A DNA stretch of 27,912 nt, from NCBI GenBank assembly GCA_037444165.1, contig JBBIMX010000035.1, positions 1-27,912 on the forward strand, read 5' to 3'. The notes beneath the pieces are model-generated. The model was not told the DNA's origin. It saw nothing but the letters and a program-made list of their open reading frames with translations, and searched no databases. Source of the stretch: CALIBK01 sp037444165 (GTDB taxonomy: Bacteria; Desulfobacterota; BSN033; UBA1163). Position numbers and translations under genes: made by a program. Positions 15,197 to 22,027 of the stretch are shown here, piece by piece (the first letter of the stretch is position 1; every line of letters begins with the position of its first letter).

Positions 15197-15784
15197 ATGA
15201 CAAAGGAAATAAAGCTCCCCAATCCCATCGAAAAAGGAACCCTTTCTCTGGAAGAAGCACTCCAGAGAAGAAGATCGGTAAGAGATTATAAAAGAGGAGC
15301 TTTAAATTTAAAGGAAGTCTCCCAGCTTCTCTGGGCAGGAGGAGGACGAAACCTCTATCGCCGAACGGCTCCTTCGGCTGGAGCGACCTACCCGCTTGAA
15401 CTCTATCTCGTTTCGGGAGAAATAGAGGGTTTGGAAATGGGTCTCTATCACTACCTTGTCTCAAGGCATAGTCTCGAAAAAATAAAAGAAGAAGACCTGA
15501 GGAAAAGACTTTGTCGTGCAGCCCTTGAACAGAGAGTGATTGAGAGAGCACCGGCCACCCTCATCATTGCGGCCGATTACCCGAGGACGACCGGACATTA
15601 TGGGCAACGAGGAGTTCGTTATGTTCATATGGAAGTAGGCCACATTGGACAGAACATTGCTCTTCAGGCCGTGGCCCTCGATTTAGGTACCGTGATGATC
15701 GGTGCCTTTCAGGATAAAGACATCAAAGAGATTCTTGGAATCGAAGAGGAACCTCTCTATCTCATCCCAGTGGGAAGGGCTTAA
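15197..15784 (+). CDS. SagB/ThcOx-type nitroreductase-family FMN oxidoreductase
   Basis: 195 residues. RRRSVRDYKRGAL (24-36) binds the FMN phosphate as in nitroreductases; APSAGATYPLELYLV (about 58-72) and EVGHIGQNIALQAVALDLGTV (about 146-166) are typical of the SagB/ThcOx branch. That branch includes azoline dehydrogenases of thiazole/oxazole peptide synthesis, but also many lone enzymes without YcaO partners. No YcaO or precursor peptide is recognised here, so a stand-alone FMN reductase or dehydrogenase is the safer reading. An AGGAGG ribosome site precedes the ATG. Its TAA overlaps the TAA of the convergent HD gene at TTAA (15781-15784). Confidence 0.82.
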   Translation: MTKEIKLPNPIEKGTLSLEEALQRRRSVRDYKRGALNLKEVSQLLWAGGGRNLYRRTAPSAGATYPLELYLVSGEIEGLEMGLYHYLVSRHSLEKIKEEDLRKRLCRAALEQRVIERAPATLIIAADYPRTTGHYGQRGVRYVHMEVGHIGQNIALQAVALDLGTVMIGAFQDKDIKEILGIEEEPLYLIPVGRA

Positions 15785-16359
15785 AGATTTCCTTTCAGGC
15801 CAATGGCTTCGGCCACCTCCTGCATCCCTTTAATGGTATCCTCGATCAGCTCCTCTAATCCAATCTCAAGCATGGCTGCTCCCTTTTCGATCACAGAGCG
15901 ATCGACCCCGGCAGCAAATCGCTTATCCTTCCATTTATTCTTTACGGACTTGACCTGAACATCCAGGACACTTTTTGAAGGTCTGATCAGGGCGGTTGTA
16001 ACCACAAGTCCGGTCAATTCATCAATGGCATAGAGGAATTTCTCCAAATCGGTTTTGGGCTCCACCTCCGAGCAGATCCCCCACCCATGGGACACAGCCG
16101 CTCGAATATACTCCTCGGGCCATCCCCGTTCTTTAAGAATTTCGGCAGTCTTTGTGCAGTGTTGATCTGGAAACTTCTCATAGTCGAGATCATGAATAAG
16201 ACCGATAATCCCCCACTTCTCTTCATCCTCTCCTCGTTTTCGGGCAATGTAACGCATTACCCCCTCTACGGCATAAGCATGCTTTCTTAGGCTCTCACTC
16301 TCATTATATTGATGAAGAAGTTCTAGAGCCTCCTGGCGGGTTGGGATTTTCTCGGTCAT
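15781..16359 (-). CDS. HD-domain phosphohydrolase
   Basis: 192 residues. HD metal ligands are visible as His27 (LRKHAYAVE), His56-Asp57 (GLIHDLDY), His91 (AVSHGWG) and Asp113 (YAIDELTG), the full H...HD...D pattern with an extra His. The size and the layout fit the small HDIG-type predicted hydrolases (phosphomonoester or nucleotide substrates) rather than large GTPases or tRNA-processing enzymes. A strong GGAGGA site precedes the ATG. It is last in a minus-strand series with AsmA, a small membrane protein and a superoxide-reductase-like protein, starting 48 bases after AsmA. Substrate unknown. Confidence 0.82.
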   Translation of the reverse strand: MTEKIPTRQEALELLHQYNESESLRKHAYAVEGVMRYIARKRGEDEEKWGIIGLIHDLDYEKFPDQHCTKTAEILKERGWPEEYIRAAVSHGWGICSEVEPKTDLEKFLYAIDELTGLVVTTALIRPSKSVLDVQVKSVKNKWKDKRFAAGVDRSVIEKGAAMLEIGLEELIEDTIKGMQEVAEAIGLKGNL

Positions 16360-16407
16360 CTTTATTCCTCCTCACACCTCTTTTTAATCATGTTAATTCC
16401 CCTCAGG

Positions 16408-17976
16408 TCAAGGACGAGAAGGACGAAGAAATCTCTCGAGGCCTTCCTTTAAACTCTTCTCAAATCCGATTCCCAATGTTCCCTCTTTAAGAAAGAGGGT
16501 TACAGAAGGGTGATCCAAGGTTCCTTTGACTTTCAAAGGAATGGTCTTCCATCCCTGTTCATCCTCAAGGAGCCGCAGGAATGCAAGTTTTCGATCCAAA
16601 TTTTTTGAAAGCTCTGGAGAGAGACTAAGGTCTACGGTCAGGTCAAGCCTCTGACTCAAATCGACCGTTCCTTTCGGACTCATTTTAAAGAGAGCGGAAC
16701 GGATCCAACCGTCCAAAAAGATCTTCTGTTCCTTGATCTCCAAATTAAATAGTCCTTGATCGAAATCCAAGTTTTTAATGGATGAGACACCCGTTATGGA
16801 GGCCATAGCCTCTAAGAGCTGGGAACGCTGAAGAGACCCTTTCCCTAAAGGGATGGTCGCCTGTCCTTTAAGAGTCTTCTCTGGTTCATGGTCTAAAAAC
16901 GAGAGGTCTCCCTTTAGAGACCCTTCTGTTCGAAGAGAACCACTTGAAGAAAAGTATAATTCAACAGGAACAACCTTTATCTCCCCATTCGCATACTGAT
17001 AATTCATCCGAAAATTCTTTATCATAAAGTCTTGATATTTAGCCGAGTCAATCCGAATTTCTCCTGATGCCCGAAGTCCATGAATAAATCTTTTTTCAGA
17101 GGAGGACTCTTTTCTAAAGGGAATCCTCTTTGAGTTCTCTTCGGAACTCTTCTTTCTCTGAGTCAGGGCTAAAAGGGGGTTAAGATTAAGGGATTTTGCA
17201 TGAAGATGAGCGATCACCTCTGGTGATGAAAGGTAATTGTTTACTTTTGCCACAATGTTAACTTTATCCCTGTCGATCTGACCTTGGAGATTGGCCTGAA
17301 TGGCCTTAGAATCACCCTCTATCTTTCCCGAAAACTTTAACGGTTGATCCATGAGGAGGGTGCTTAGTTCCTTTAAGGAGATCGATCCGGAAATTCGTTG
17401 AGGCGTTCCATCTCTTCCAATGGATCCCTTCGCTTCAGCATCAAAATTAAGAGTGGCATTGGGAAACTCCTTCTCTTCATCAATAAAAGAGAGATGGGCA
17501 TTTCGAATCACAACCTTCTCCGAAATGATGGCAAGAGGAAGAGAGGACCCCCTCTTCACCGTAGAGGAAGAGGGGACAGGGGATGATCTTTCTATCATAT
17601 CGTTAAAATTAAATCTTCCTCCTCTCTCCTTCCTGATCGTAACCATAGGGGAGTGAATTTCAATTTTCTTAATGGTCAGTTCCTTTCTCAGAAGAGGGAA
17701 GAGTCTGTAGGAAAGGATTAAACGATCCAATCTTATAAAGTCCCTCTCTCCATCTCTCTCTTTCAGCCTCAGTCCTTTGGCTACAATTCCCTTAAAAAGG
17801 GAGACATGGATTCTCTCTAATTCCACGTTTCTCCCTGTAAAGGATTTAGCCTTGGGCAAAATAAAGGCCTTGAGCTTTTCTTCAGTGAGGTAACTCTTGA
17901 TAAGGATATTTAGACCGATCCAGAGAAGGATCAGGATTCCCCCTATGATGAGGGCCACCTTTGAAAATTTCTTCAT
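16408..17976 (-). CDS. AsmA-family envelope protein
   Basis: 522 residues. An N-terminal membrane anchor (about 7-28) is followed by the AsmA start, with FTGRNVELERIHVSLFKGIVAKGLRL (about 46-71) matching the repeating beta-groove unit; a second conserved block lies near 360-480 (GSLRTEGSLKGDL, and the segment around LDLTVDLSLSPEL). AsmA/TamB-like proteins bridge the periplasm and are linked to phospholipid transport and outer-membrane assembly. Length is mid-range for the family. Residues about 280-300 are Ser/Lys/Glu rich and poorly conserved-looking, probably a loop. It starts 13 bases after the 60-residue membrane gene, so they should share a transcript. Confidence 0.82.
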   Translation of the reverse strand: MKKFSKVALIIGGILILLWIGLNILIKSYLTEEKLKAFILPKAKSFTGRNVELERIHVSLFKGIVAKGLRLKERDGERDFIRLDRLILSYRLFPLLRKELTIKKIEIHSPMVTIRKERGGRFNFNDMIERSSPVPSSSTVKRGSSLPLAIISEKVVIRNAHLSFIDEEKEFPNATLNFDAEAKGSIGRDGTPQRISGSISLKELSTLLMDQPLKFSGKIEGDSKAIQANLQGQIDRDKVNIVAKVNNYLSSPEVIAHLHAKSLNLNPLLALTQRKKSSEENSKRIPFRKESSSEKRFIHGLRASGEIRIDSAKYQDFMIKNFRMNYQYANGEIKVVPVELYFSSSGSLRTEGSLKGDLSFLDHEPEKTLKGQATIPLGKGSLQRSQLLEAMASITGVSSIKNLDFDQGLFNLEIKEQKIFLDGWIRSALFKMSPKGTVDLSQRLDLTVDLSLSPELSKNLDRKLAFLRLLEDEQGWKTIPLKVKGTLDHPSVTLFLKEGTLGIGFEKSLKEGLERFLRPSRP

Positions 17977-17989
17977 CCCTCAATCCATT

Positions 17990-18172
17990 CTATTTAGAAA
18001 GAAAGGCTAATATACTATGGATTAACGCGCTGACCAATAGAATTATTCCTGTTCTCCGATGGGTCCGAAAGGATACGGCGATCCATCGAAAACCTGTACT
18101 TAGCTGAAAAAGAACCAAGATAAGGTTAAAAATCCCAAATAGTAGAATAATCGAAATCCCACCTATATCCAT
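17990..18172 (-). CDS. Small two-helix membrane protein, unknown function
   Basis: 60 residues: a hydrophobic helix (about 6-26), a short basic loop around FRTHRRTG (35-42), and a second helix (about 43-57). His38 and His52 sit at the loop and in the second helix, a layout that recalls part of a heme-b or ferric-reductase-like membrane unit, but the protein is too short to assign. It is co-directional with the superoxide-reductase-like gene 14 bases upstream and AsmA 13 bases downstream; the even spacing and clean frame argue for a real gene. I do not recognise a named family. A role as a membrane partner of the exported redox protein is inference. Confidence 0.65.
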   Translation of the reverse strand: MDIGGISIILLFGIFNLILVLFQLSTGFRWIAVSFRTHRRTGIILLVSALIHSILAFLSK

Positions 18173-18186
18173 TTCTTTCTCTCCTT

Positions 18187-18564
18187 TTAATCCCTGACCA
18201 AAATCTTAATCGTAGTGGGGCCTGCAGAACCATGACGATTACAGTGGGCTTCTGCCGTAACTTCAAGGTCTTCCATGGCCTTTATCTTTATCTCTCTGGT
18301 AAAGATTTCTCCTTCAGGCCTATTGCCAGAGGAAAACTCCCACCGGGCCACCTCTTTTTGATTCACCGTAACTTTAAGCCAGTTTGTATAATGTAGGAAA
18401 TTGTTCCCTTTGTGAGTGACCGTAATCTTGATCAAGACCTCGGAACCCTTCTGAACATACTGAGGAGCCTCTATCGAAGTAGATGATTTATTGGCAAAGA
18501 CGATTCCTCCTGATAGAAAAACGAGGATGCCTAACATAATGATCTTAAAAAATCTCCTCTTCAT
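18187..18564 (-). CDS. Exported superoxide-reductase-like (desulfoferrodoxin-fold) protein
   Basis: 125 residues with a signal peptide (about 1-24, ending VFA). The mature part follows the class II superoxide reductase pattern: SIEAPQYVQKGSEVLIKI, then THKGNNFLHYTNWLKV with His51 and His58, EVARWEF, and the C-terminal AHCNRHG with Cys108 and His111. These correspond to the Fe(His)4Cys centre that reduces superoxide to peroxide. The first His ligand, which in neelaredoxins precedes the IEAP segment, is replaced by Ser27, although a neighbouring Lys is kept. Most superoxide reductases are cytoplasmic; export is unusual. It heads a minus-strand operon with a small membrane protein and AsmA. It may be a modified superoxide reductase, or an iron/redox sensor or electron-transfer protein. 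Confidence 0.75.
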   Translation of the reverse strand: MKRRFFKIIMLGILVFLSGGIVFANKSSTSIEAPQYVQKGSEVLIKITVTHKGNNFLHYTNWLKVTVNQKEVARWEFSSGNRPEGEIFTREIKIKAMEDLEVTAEAHCNRHGSAGPTTIKILVRD

Positions 18565-18593
18565 AGTCCTTTCTCCTTTAAAATTTTGAATTC

Positions 18594-18619
18594 ATTTTAA
18601 CCCATCTCTTGAAAGATGG
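18594..18619 (-). promoter_or_regulatory. Possible operator within the SORL-operon promoter
   Basis: An imperfect palindrome, CCATCTCTTGAAAGATGG (18602-18619, 14 of 18 positions symmetric), lies directly beside a TAAAAT -10-like box on the minus strand (18594-18599). It would fall in the -10/-35 spacer of a promoter about 30 bases upstream of the start codon. The -35 box is poor, as expected if an activator or repressor works here, but this remains weak. Confidence 0.3.
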
Positions 18620-18640
18620 AAATAGAAATTTTATGAAAAG

Positions 18641-18756
18641 GTAATCCCTCACTCAGAGGTGGGAAATAAGCCCGAGAGGGATGTTGGGCGTTCTATGGGT
18701 TTCGGAAATATTCCTGTCGGGCTTAAATCTATTTCCACTCTTCAATGAGGGGTTAC
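18641..18756. repeat. Palindromic intergenic repeat, copy B (full length)
   Basis: A 116-base element with imperfect inverted arms of about 40 bases: 18641-18680 begins GTAATCCCTCA and 18713-18756 ends TGAGGGGTTAC. The inner part of the stem is nearly perfect: AAGCCCGAGAGG (18668-18679) pairs with CCTGTCGGGCTT (18713-18724) with one mismatch. The roughly 32-base loop contains TTCTATGGGTTTCGGAAATA, which is shared exactly with copy A at 140-159. The whole element could fold as a long hairpin in RNA or DNA. It lies between the divergent SORL and hydrolase genes and codes for nothing convincing. Confidence 0.75.
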
Positions 18757-18763
18757 TGAAAAA

Positions 18764-18828
18764 GGATAACCCATTCGTCGTGGGTGGTGAAATAGACCAA
18801 TGTCCTCAACCCTTCGGTGGGGGATTAC
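18764..18828. repeat. Related shorter repeat, copy C
   Basis: Directly after copy B, 65 bases begin GATAACCCATTCGTCGTGGG and end TTCGGTGGGGGATTAC. The start resembles the left arm of copy B, including GGTG(G)AAATA, and the end resembles its right terminus (TGAGGGGTTAC) and that of copy A. The central loop is missing, so it looks like an internally deleted relative. It ends about 20 bases before the hydrolase start codon. Confidence 0.5.
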
Positions 18829-18847
18829 TAAAAAGGAGGGTGACTCC

Positions 18848-19639
18848 ATGTTTGCCCTTATTAAAGGAATAAAAATATATTTTGAAATGGTCGAAAGGAA
18901 AGGAGCCCCTGTAGTCCTTCTCAGTCACTCCCTGGGTTCGAGCCATCTCATGTGGGATCCTCAAATGGATGCCCTCAAATCCTACTTTCAAATTCTTCGT
19001 TACGATATTCGGGGACATGGGAAGAGTGAGGTGGGCCAGGGGCCTTATACCATGGAGCAATTAGGAGAAGAGGCCATCGGGCTTTTAGATCATCTGGGAA
19101 TCGAACAGACCAACTGGGTTGGAATGTCTATGGGGGGAATGATTGGTCAAGCCGTGGCCTTGAACAGTCCCTCTCGTTTAAAAAGTCTTGTTCTTTGTGA
19201 TACGACGGCGATCATCCCTCCAGAAGCCCAGCCCATCTGGCAGGATAGGATTGATCAAGTTCGCCAGAAGGGAATGGAATCCCAACTGGAAGCCACTATG
19301 GAAAGATGGTTTACCCCTTCTTTCCTTAACCGCCACCCCCCAATATTGTCACTCATTCGCAAACAGTTTCTTTCCACTTCGGTGGAGGGCTATATAAACT
19401 GTATCGAGGCCATCAGGAGATTGAATTATTTAGATCGCCTCTCCGAGATTCGAATCCCTACATTGATCCTGGTTGGAGAAGAGGATCCTGGCACACCCGT
19501 GAGCGCCTCCGAGGCCATTCATCAACGAATCCCGAACTCCACCTTAAAAATCATTCCATCTGCCAGGCATCTCTCCAATGTGGAACAACCCGAGATCTTT
19601 AATCAACACCTCTTGGAGTTTTTAAAGGAACACACATAG
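18848..19639 (+). CDS. Alpha/beta-hydrolase, 3-oxoadipate enol-lactonase-like
   Basis: 263 residues. The catalytic triad is clear: nucleophile Ser94 in GMSMGG, Asp213 in VGEEDPGTP and His241 in PSARHLS; the oxyanion segment SHSLGSS is at 26-32. Overall layout and length fit the PcaD/3-oxoadipate enol-lactonase and BioH-like group, but this group contains many esterases of other function, and no protocatechuate-pathway genes are nearby. The start at 18848 is chosen because AGGAGG lies about nine bases upstream; longer reading would run into the repeat cluster. An MFS exporter and an SDR follow on the same strand. Confidence 0.85.
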   Translation: MFALIKGIKIYFEMVERKGAPVVLLSHSLGSSHLMWDPQMDALKSYFQILRYDIRGHGKSEVGQGPYTMEQLGEEAIGLLDHLGIEQTNWVGMSMGGMIGQAVALNSPSRLKSLVLCDTTAIIPPEAQPIWQDRIDQVRQKGMESQLEATMERWFTPSFLNRHPPILSLIRKQFLSTSVEGYINCIEAIRRLNYLDRLSEIRIPTLILVGEEDPGTPVSASEAIHQRIPNSTLKIIPSARHLSNVEQPEIFNQHLLEFLKEHT

Positions 19640-19687
19640 ATCGATTTCTTTAAAACGAGTTTTTTCATTCCATCTGTTCTTTGGAGA

Positions 19688-21079
19688 ATGACTGCTGACC
19701 GTCCTTCATATCAAAGACCTGCCTTGATTGTAACGACTCTGGGGTCTTTTATCATCCCTTTTATGGGATCATCGATTAACATTGCCTTGCCCTCGATTGG
19801 CAGAGAGTTTTCTCTGGACGCGCTGATGTTAAACTGGGTGACCACTTCTTATCTTCTCAGTATCGCTGTTTTTCTCCTCCCCTTTGGTCGAATTTCGGAT
19901 ATCTATGGCATTAAAAAGGTCTTTCTTCTTGGATTCATTTTTTTTACTCTTTTCTCTTTTCTTTCTGCTCTTTCACCTTCTCCTTCTTTTCTGATCGGTT
20001 CTCGAGTCTTTCAAGGAATAGGGGCTTCTATGACAGCAAGCACCGGAATTGCCATCTTGACTTCCGTATTTCCCCCCAACAAGAAGGGAAGTGTTTTAGG
20101 AATCAACGTGGCTGCTGTCTACACAGGACTCTCCTGCGGTCCTTTCTTCGGGGGTCTTTTGACTCAACATTACGGCTGGAGAAGTATCTTCTGGGTCAAT
20201 CTCCCAGTCGGATTCATGATCATCCTTTATACCCTTTTTCGATTGAAAGGAGAATGGGCAGAGGCAAGGGGAGAGAGGTTTGATTGGATCGGATCCCTCT
20301 TTTATAGTTCCACCCTTGTAGTCATGATGTTTGGTTTTTTCCGAATATCCAGCTCCACGGGTCTTATTCTCCTCGCCATTGGGCTTATTGGGATGTGGAT
20401 CTTTATCCGATGGGAGTTAAGGGTGAAAAGTCCCATTTTTGAAATAAGACTCCTTACAGAGAATCGAGTTTTTGCCTTTTCAAATCTGGCGGCATTGATT
20501 AATTATAGTGCTACCTTTGCTCTCAACTTTCTTCTCAGCCTCTATCTCCAATCGGTAAGGGGATTGAAACCCCAGGAGGCGGGTCTCATCTTAATCACTG
20601 CCCCTGTGATTCAGGCCCTTTTCTCCCCTTTTGCGGGAAGGATTTCGGATCGAATCGAACCTCGAAAGGTGGCCTCTACGGGAATGGCCATAACGACTCT
20701 GGGACTTTTCCTCTTCATCTTCCTGGACGAAAAGACCGATCTTTTCACGATCGTTGTATATCTCCTCCTTTTGGGCTTTGGATTCGCCCTCTTCTCTTCC
20801 CCCAATACGAATGCCGTGATGAGCTCCGTTGAAAAGAGGTCTTATGGAGTGGCTTCAGGAACACTGAGTACGATGCGATCAGTGGGGATGATGTTGAGTA
20901 TGGGATTGGTCATGCTCATCTTTTCAATCTTTATGGGTCGAACACCCATCGCCCCGCCCTATTTCTCTCTTTTTCTCAAGAGTGTAAAAGGAGCGTTTAT
21001 TTTATTTACCGTGCTTTGTGCATTAGGAATAGGAGCTTCTCTATCAAGGGGCCCCTCAACTATTTCATATCAAAACTGA
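19688..21079 (+). CDS. MFS drug/solute exporter, DHA2 (EmrB/QacA) type
   Basis: 463 residues, nearly all in hydrophobic helices, compatible with a 14-helix DHA2 transporter. Motif A appears as GRISDIYGIKKV (about 68-79) after helix 2. The region SRVFQGIGASMTAS (about 108-121) matches motif B, and the stretch around GLSCGPFFGGLL (about 153-164) matches motif C of drug:proton antiporters. It probably exports amphipathic compounds using proton motive force; the substrate is unknown. The ATG is preceded closely by GGAG, shorter spacing than usual, but no better in-frame start was seen. The hydrolase 48 bases upstream and the SDR downstream may help process or detoxify its cargo; that is inference. 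Confidence 0.85.
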   Translation: MTADRPSYQRPALIVTTLGSFIIPFMGSSINIALPSIGREFSLDALMLNWVTTSYLLSIAVFLLPFGRISDIYGIKKVFLLGFIFFTLFSFLSALSPSPSFLIGSRVFQGIGASMTASTGIAILTSVFPPNKKGSVLGINVAAVYTGLSCGPFFGGLLTQHYGWRSIFWVNLPVGFMIILYTLFRLKGEWAEARGERFDWIGSLFYSSTLVVMMFGFFRISSSTGLILLAIGLIGMWIFIRWELRVKSPIFEIRLLTENRVFAFSNLAALINYSATFALNFLLSLYLQSVRGLKPQEAGLILITAPVIQALFSPFAGRISDRIEPRKVASTGMAITTLGLFLFIFLDEKTDLFTIVVYLLLLGFGFALFSSPNTNAVMSSVEKRSYGVASGTLSTMRSVGMMLSMGLVMLIFSIFMGRTPIAPPYFSLFLKSVKGAFILFTVLCALGIGASLSRGPSTISYQN

Positions 21080-21120
21080 TCCCTTTCCCTTTATCTTCTC
21101 TCACCGTCAGGGAAAGGATC
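21078..21120 (+). terminator. Stem-loop after the MFS gene
   Basis: GATCCCTTTCCCT (21078-21090) and AGGGAAAGGATC (21109-21120) pair with one bulged base, around an 18-base loop, overlapping the MFS stop codon. A run of T residues does not follow, so it is not a textbook intrinsic terminator; it may instead protect the transcript 3' end or partially limit read-through into the SDR gene. Confidence 0.35.
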
Positions 21121-21169
21121 CGATTAAAGGGAGAGGGAGATAAAAATAGAATAAAAAAGGAGGAAAGAA

Positions 21170-22024
21170 ATGGAGGATAAAGGAAAGGCTTTAGTCACAG
21201 GGGCAAGTAGCGGTATCGGTAAGGCCACAGCCCGTCTTTTAGCTGAGAAAGGTTTTAGGGTCATCGCCCTCGCGAGAAGAAAAGAGCGTCTGGAGGAACT
21301 CGCTCGAGAGAATCCAAATATTGAGCCCCGCCCCTTAGATCTTTCGAATGCCGAGGAGTTAGAAGCGTATTGTCAAGAACTTCAGAAGACCCCTGAACCG
21401 GTAAGTGTGCTCATCAATAATGCTGGATTCAGTATTCGTGGAGTCCTTGAGGATGTCTCTCTCTCTTCCATCAGGGCTCTCTTCGAGGTCAATCTCTTTG
21501 CCCTGATTCGAATGACTCAGGCCTGCCTTCCAGGAATGCGTCGACAAAGAAAGGGAACCATTGTGAACCTCAGCTCTATTGTAGGAAAGTTTCCCTTTCC
21601 TACCAGTGGTCCCTACGCCGCCACTAAGCATGCCGTAGAAGCCATCAGCGATGCCCTTCGTCATGAAGTCCGACCTTTTGGAATTCGGGTGATCACGATT
21701 CGTCCCGGGGTCATTGGAACGGAATTCAACGAAAAGGCGAACCAATTGACAGGAGACCTTCTCTCAAGAACCGATCCCGATTACAAACCCTTTTATCAGG
21801 CCTATGGTGCCGGGATGGCAAAACTCTTTTCAAATGTTTCTATTCCTGGCCCCGAATTGATTGCCCATCTTATCCTAAAAGCCGTGTTCTCTGAATCTCC
21901 TCAACCGGTTTATGCGGCAGGCCCTTTTGTGGATGAACTCCTGAGAGAACGGCTACGGCTGAGTGATGAGGAATTCTTTCAGTTCCTGTCCGAAAAGACA
22001 GGGCTGAAAGGATTGCGATTATAA
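21170..22024 (+). CDS. Short-chain dehydrogenase/reductase
   Basis: 284 residues of the classical SDR family. The nucleotide-binding TGASSGIG is at 10-17, NNAG at 83-86, and the catalytic residues are Ser136 (NLSSIVG), Tyr149 and Lys153 (YAATK). After the glycine motif the ARRKERL segment (36-42) has basic residues, suggesting NADP(H) preference. Substrate unknown. It has a strong AAGGAGG ribosome site and stands 90 bases after the MFS gene. Its stop is only three bases from the stop of the convergent livF. Confidence 0.87.
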   Translation: MEDKGKALVTGASSGIGKATARLLAEKGFRVIALARRKERLEELARENPNIEPRPLDLSNAEELEAYCQELQKTPEPVSVLINNAGFSIRGVLEDVSLSSIRALFEVNLFALIRMTQACLPGMRRQRKGTIVNLSSIVGKFPFPTSGPYAATKHAVEAISDALRHEVRPFGIRVITIRPGVIGTEFNEKANQLTGDLLSRTDPDYKPFYQAYGAGMAKLFSNVSIPGPELIAHLILKAVFSESPQPVYAAGPFVDELLRERLRLSDEEFFQFLSEKTGLKGLRL

Positions 22025-22027
22025 ATT

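Noticed and set aside
18800..18847. Longer start for the alpha/beta-hydrolase
   Set aside because: The extra residues come from repeat copy C; the ATG at 18848 has AGGAGG upstream.
18681..18872. 63-residue plus-strand open frame across the repeat cluster
   Set aside because: It is built from the palindromic repeats and has no domain or ribosome-site support.
19651..19668. AAAAC-GA-GTTTTTT as a terminator after the hydrolase, and the same word TTTAAAACGAGTTTT near 27848
   Set aside because: The loop would be only two bases and the stem is all weak pairs; a shared 15-base AT-rich word in 28 kb is expected by chance fairly often.
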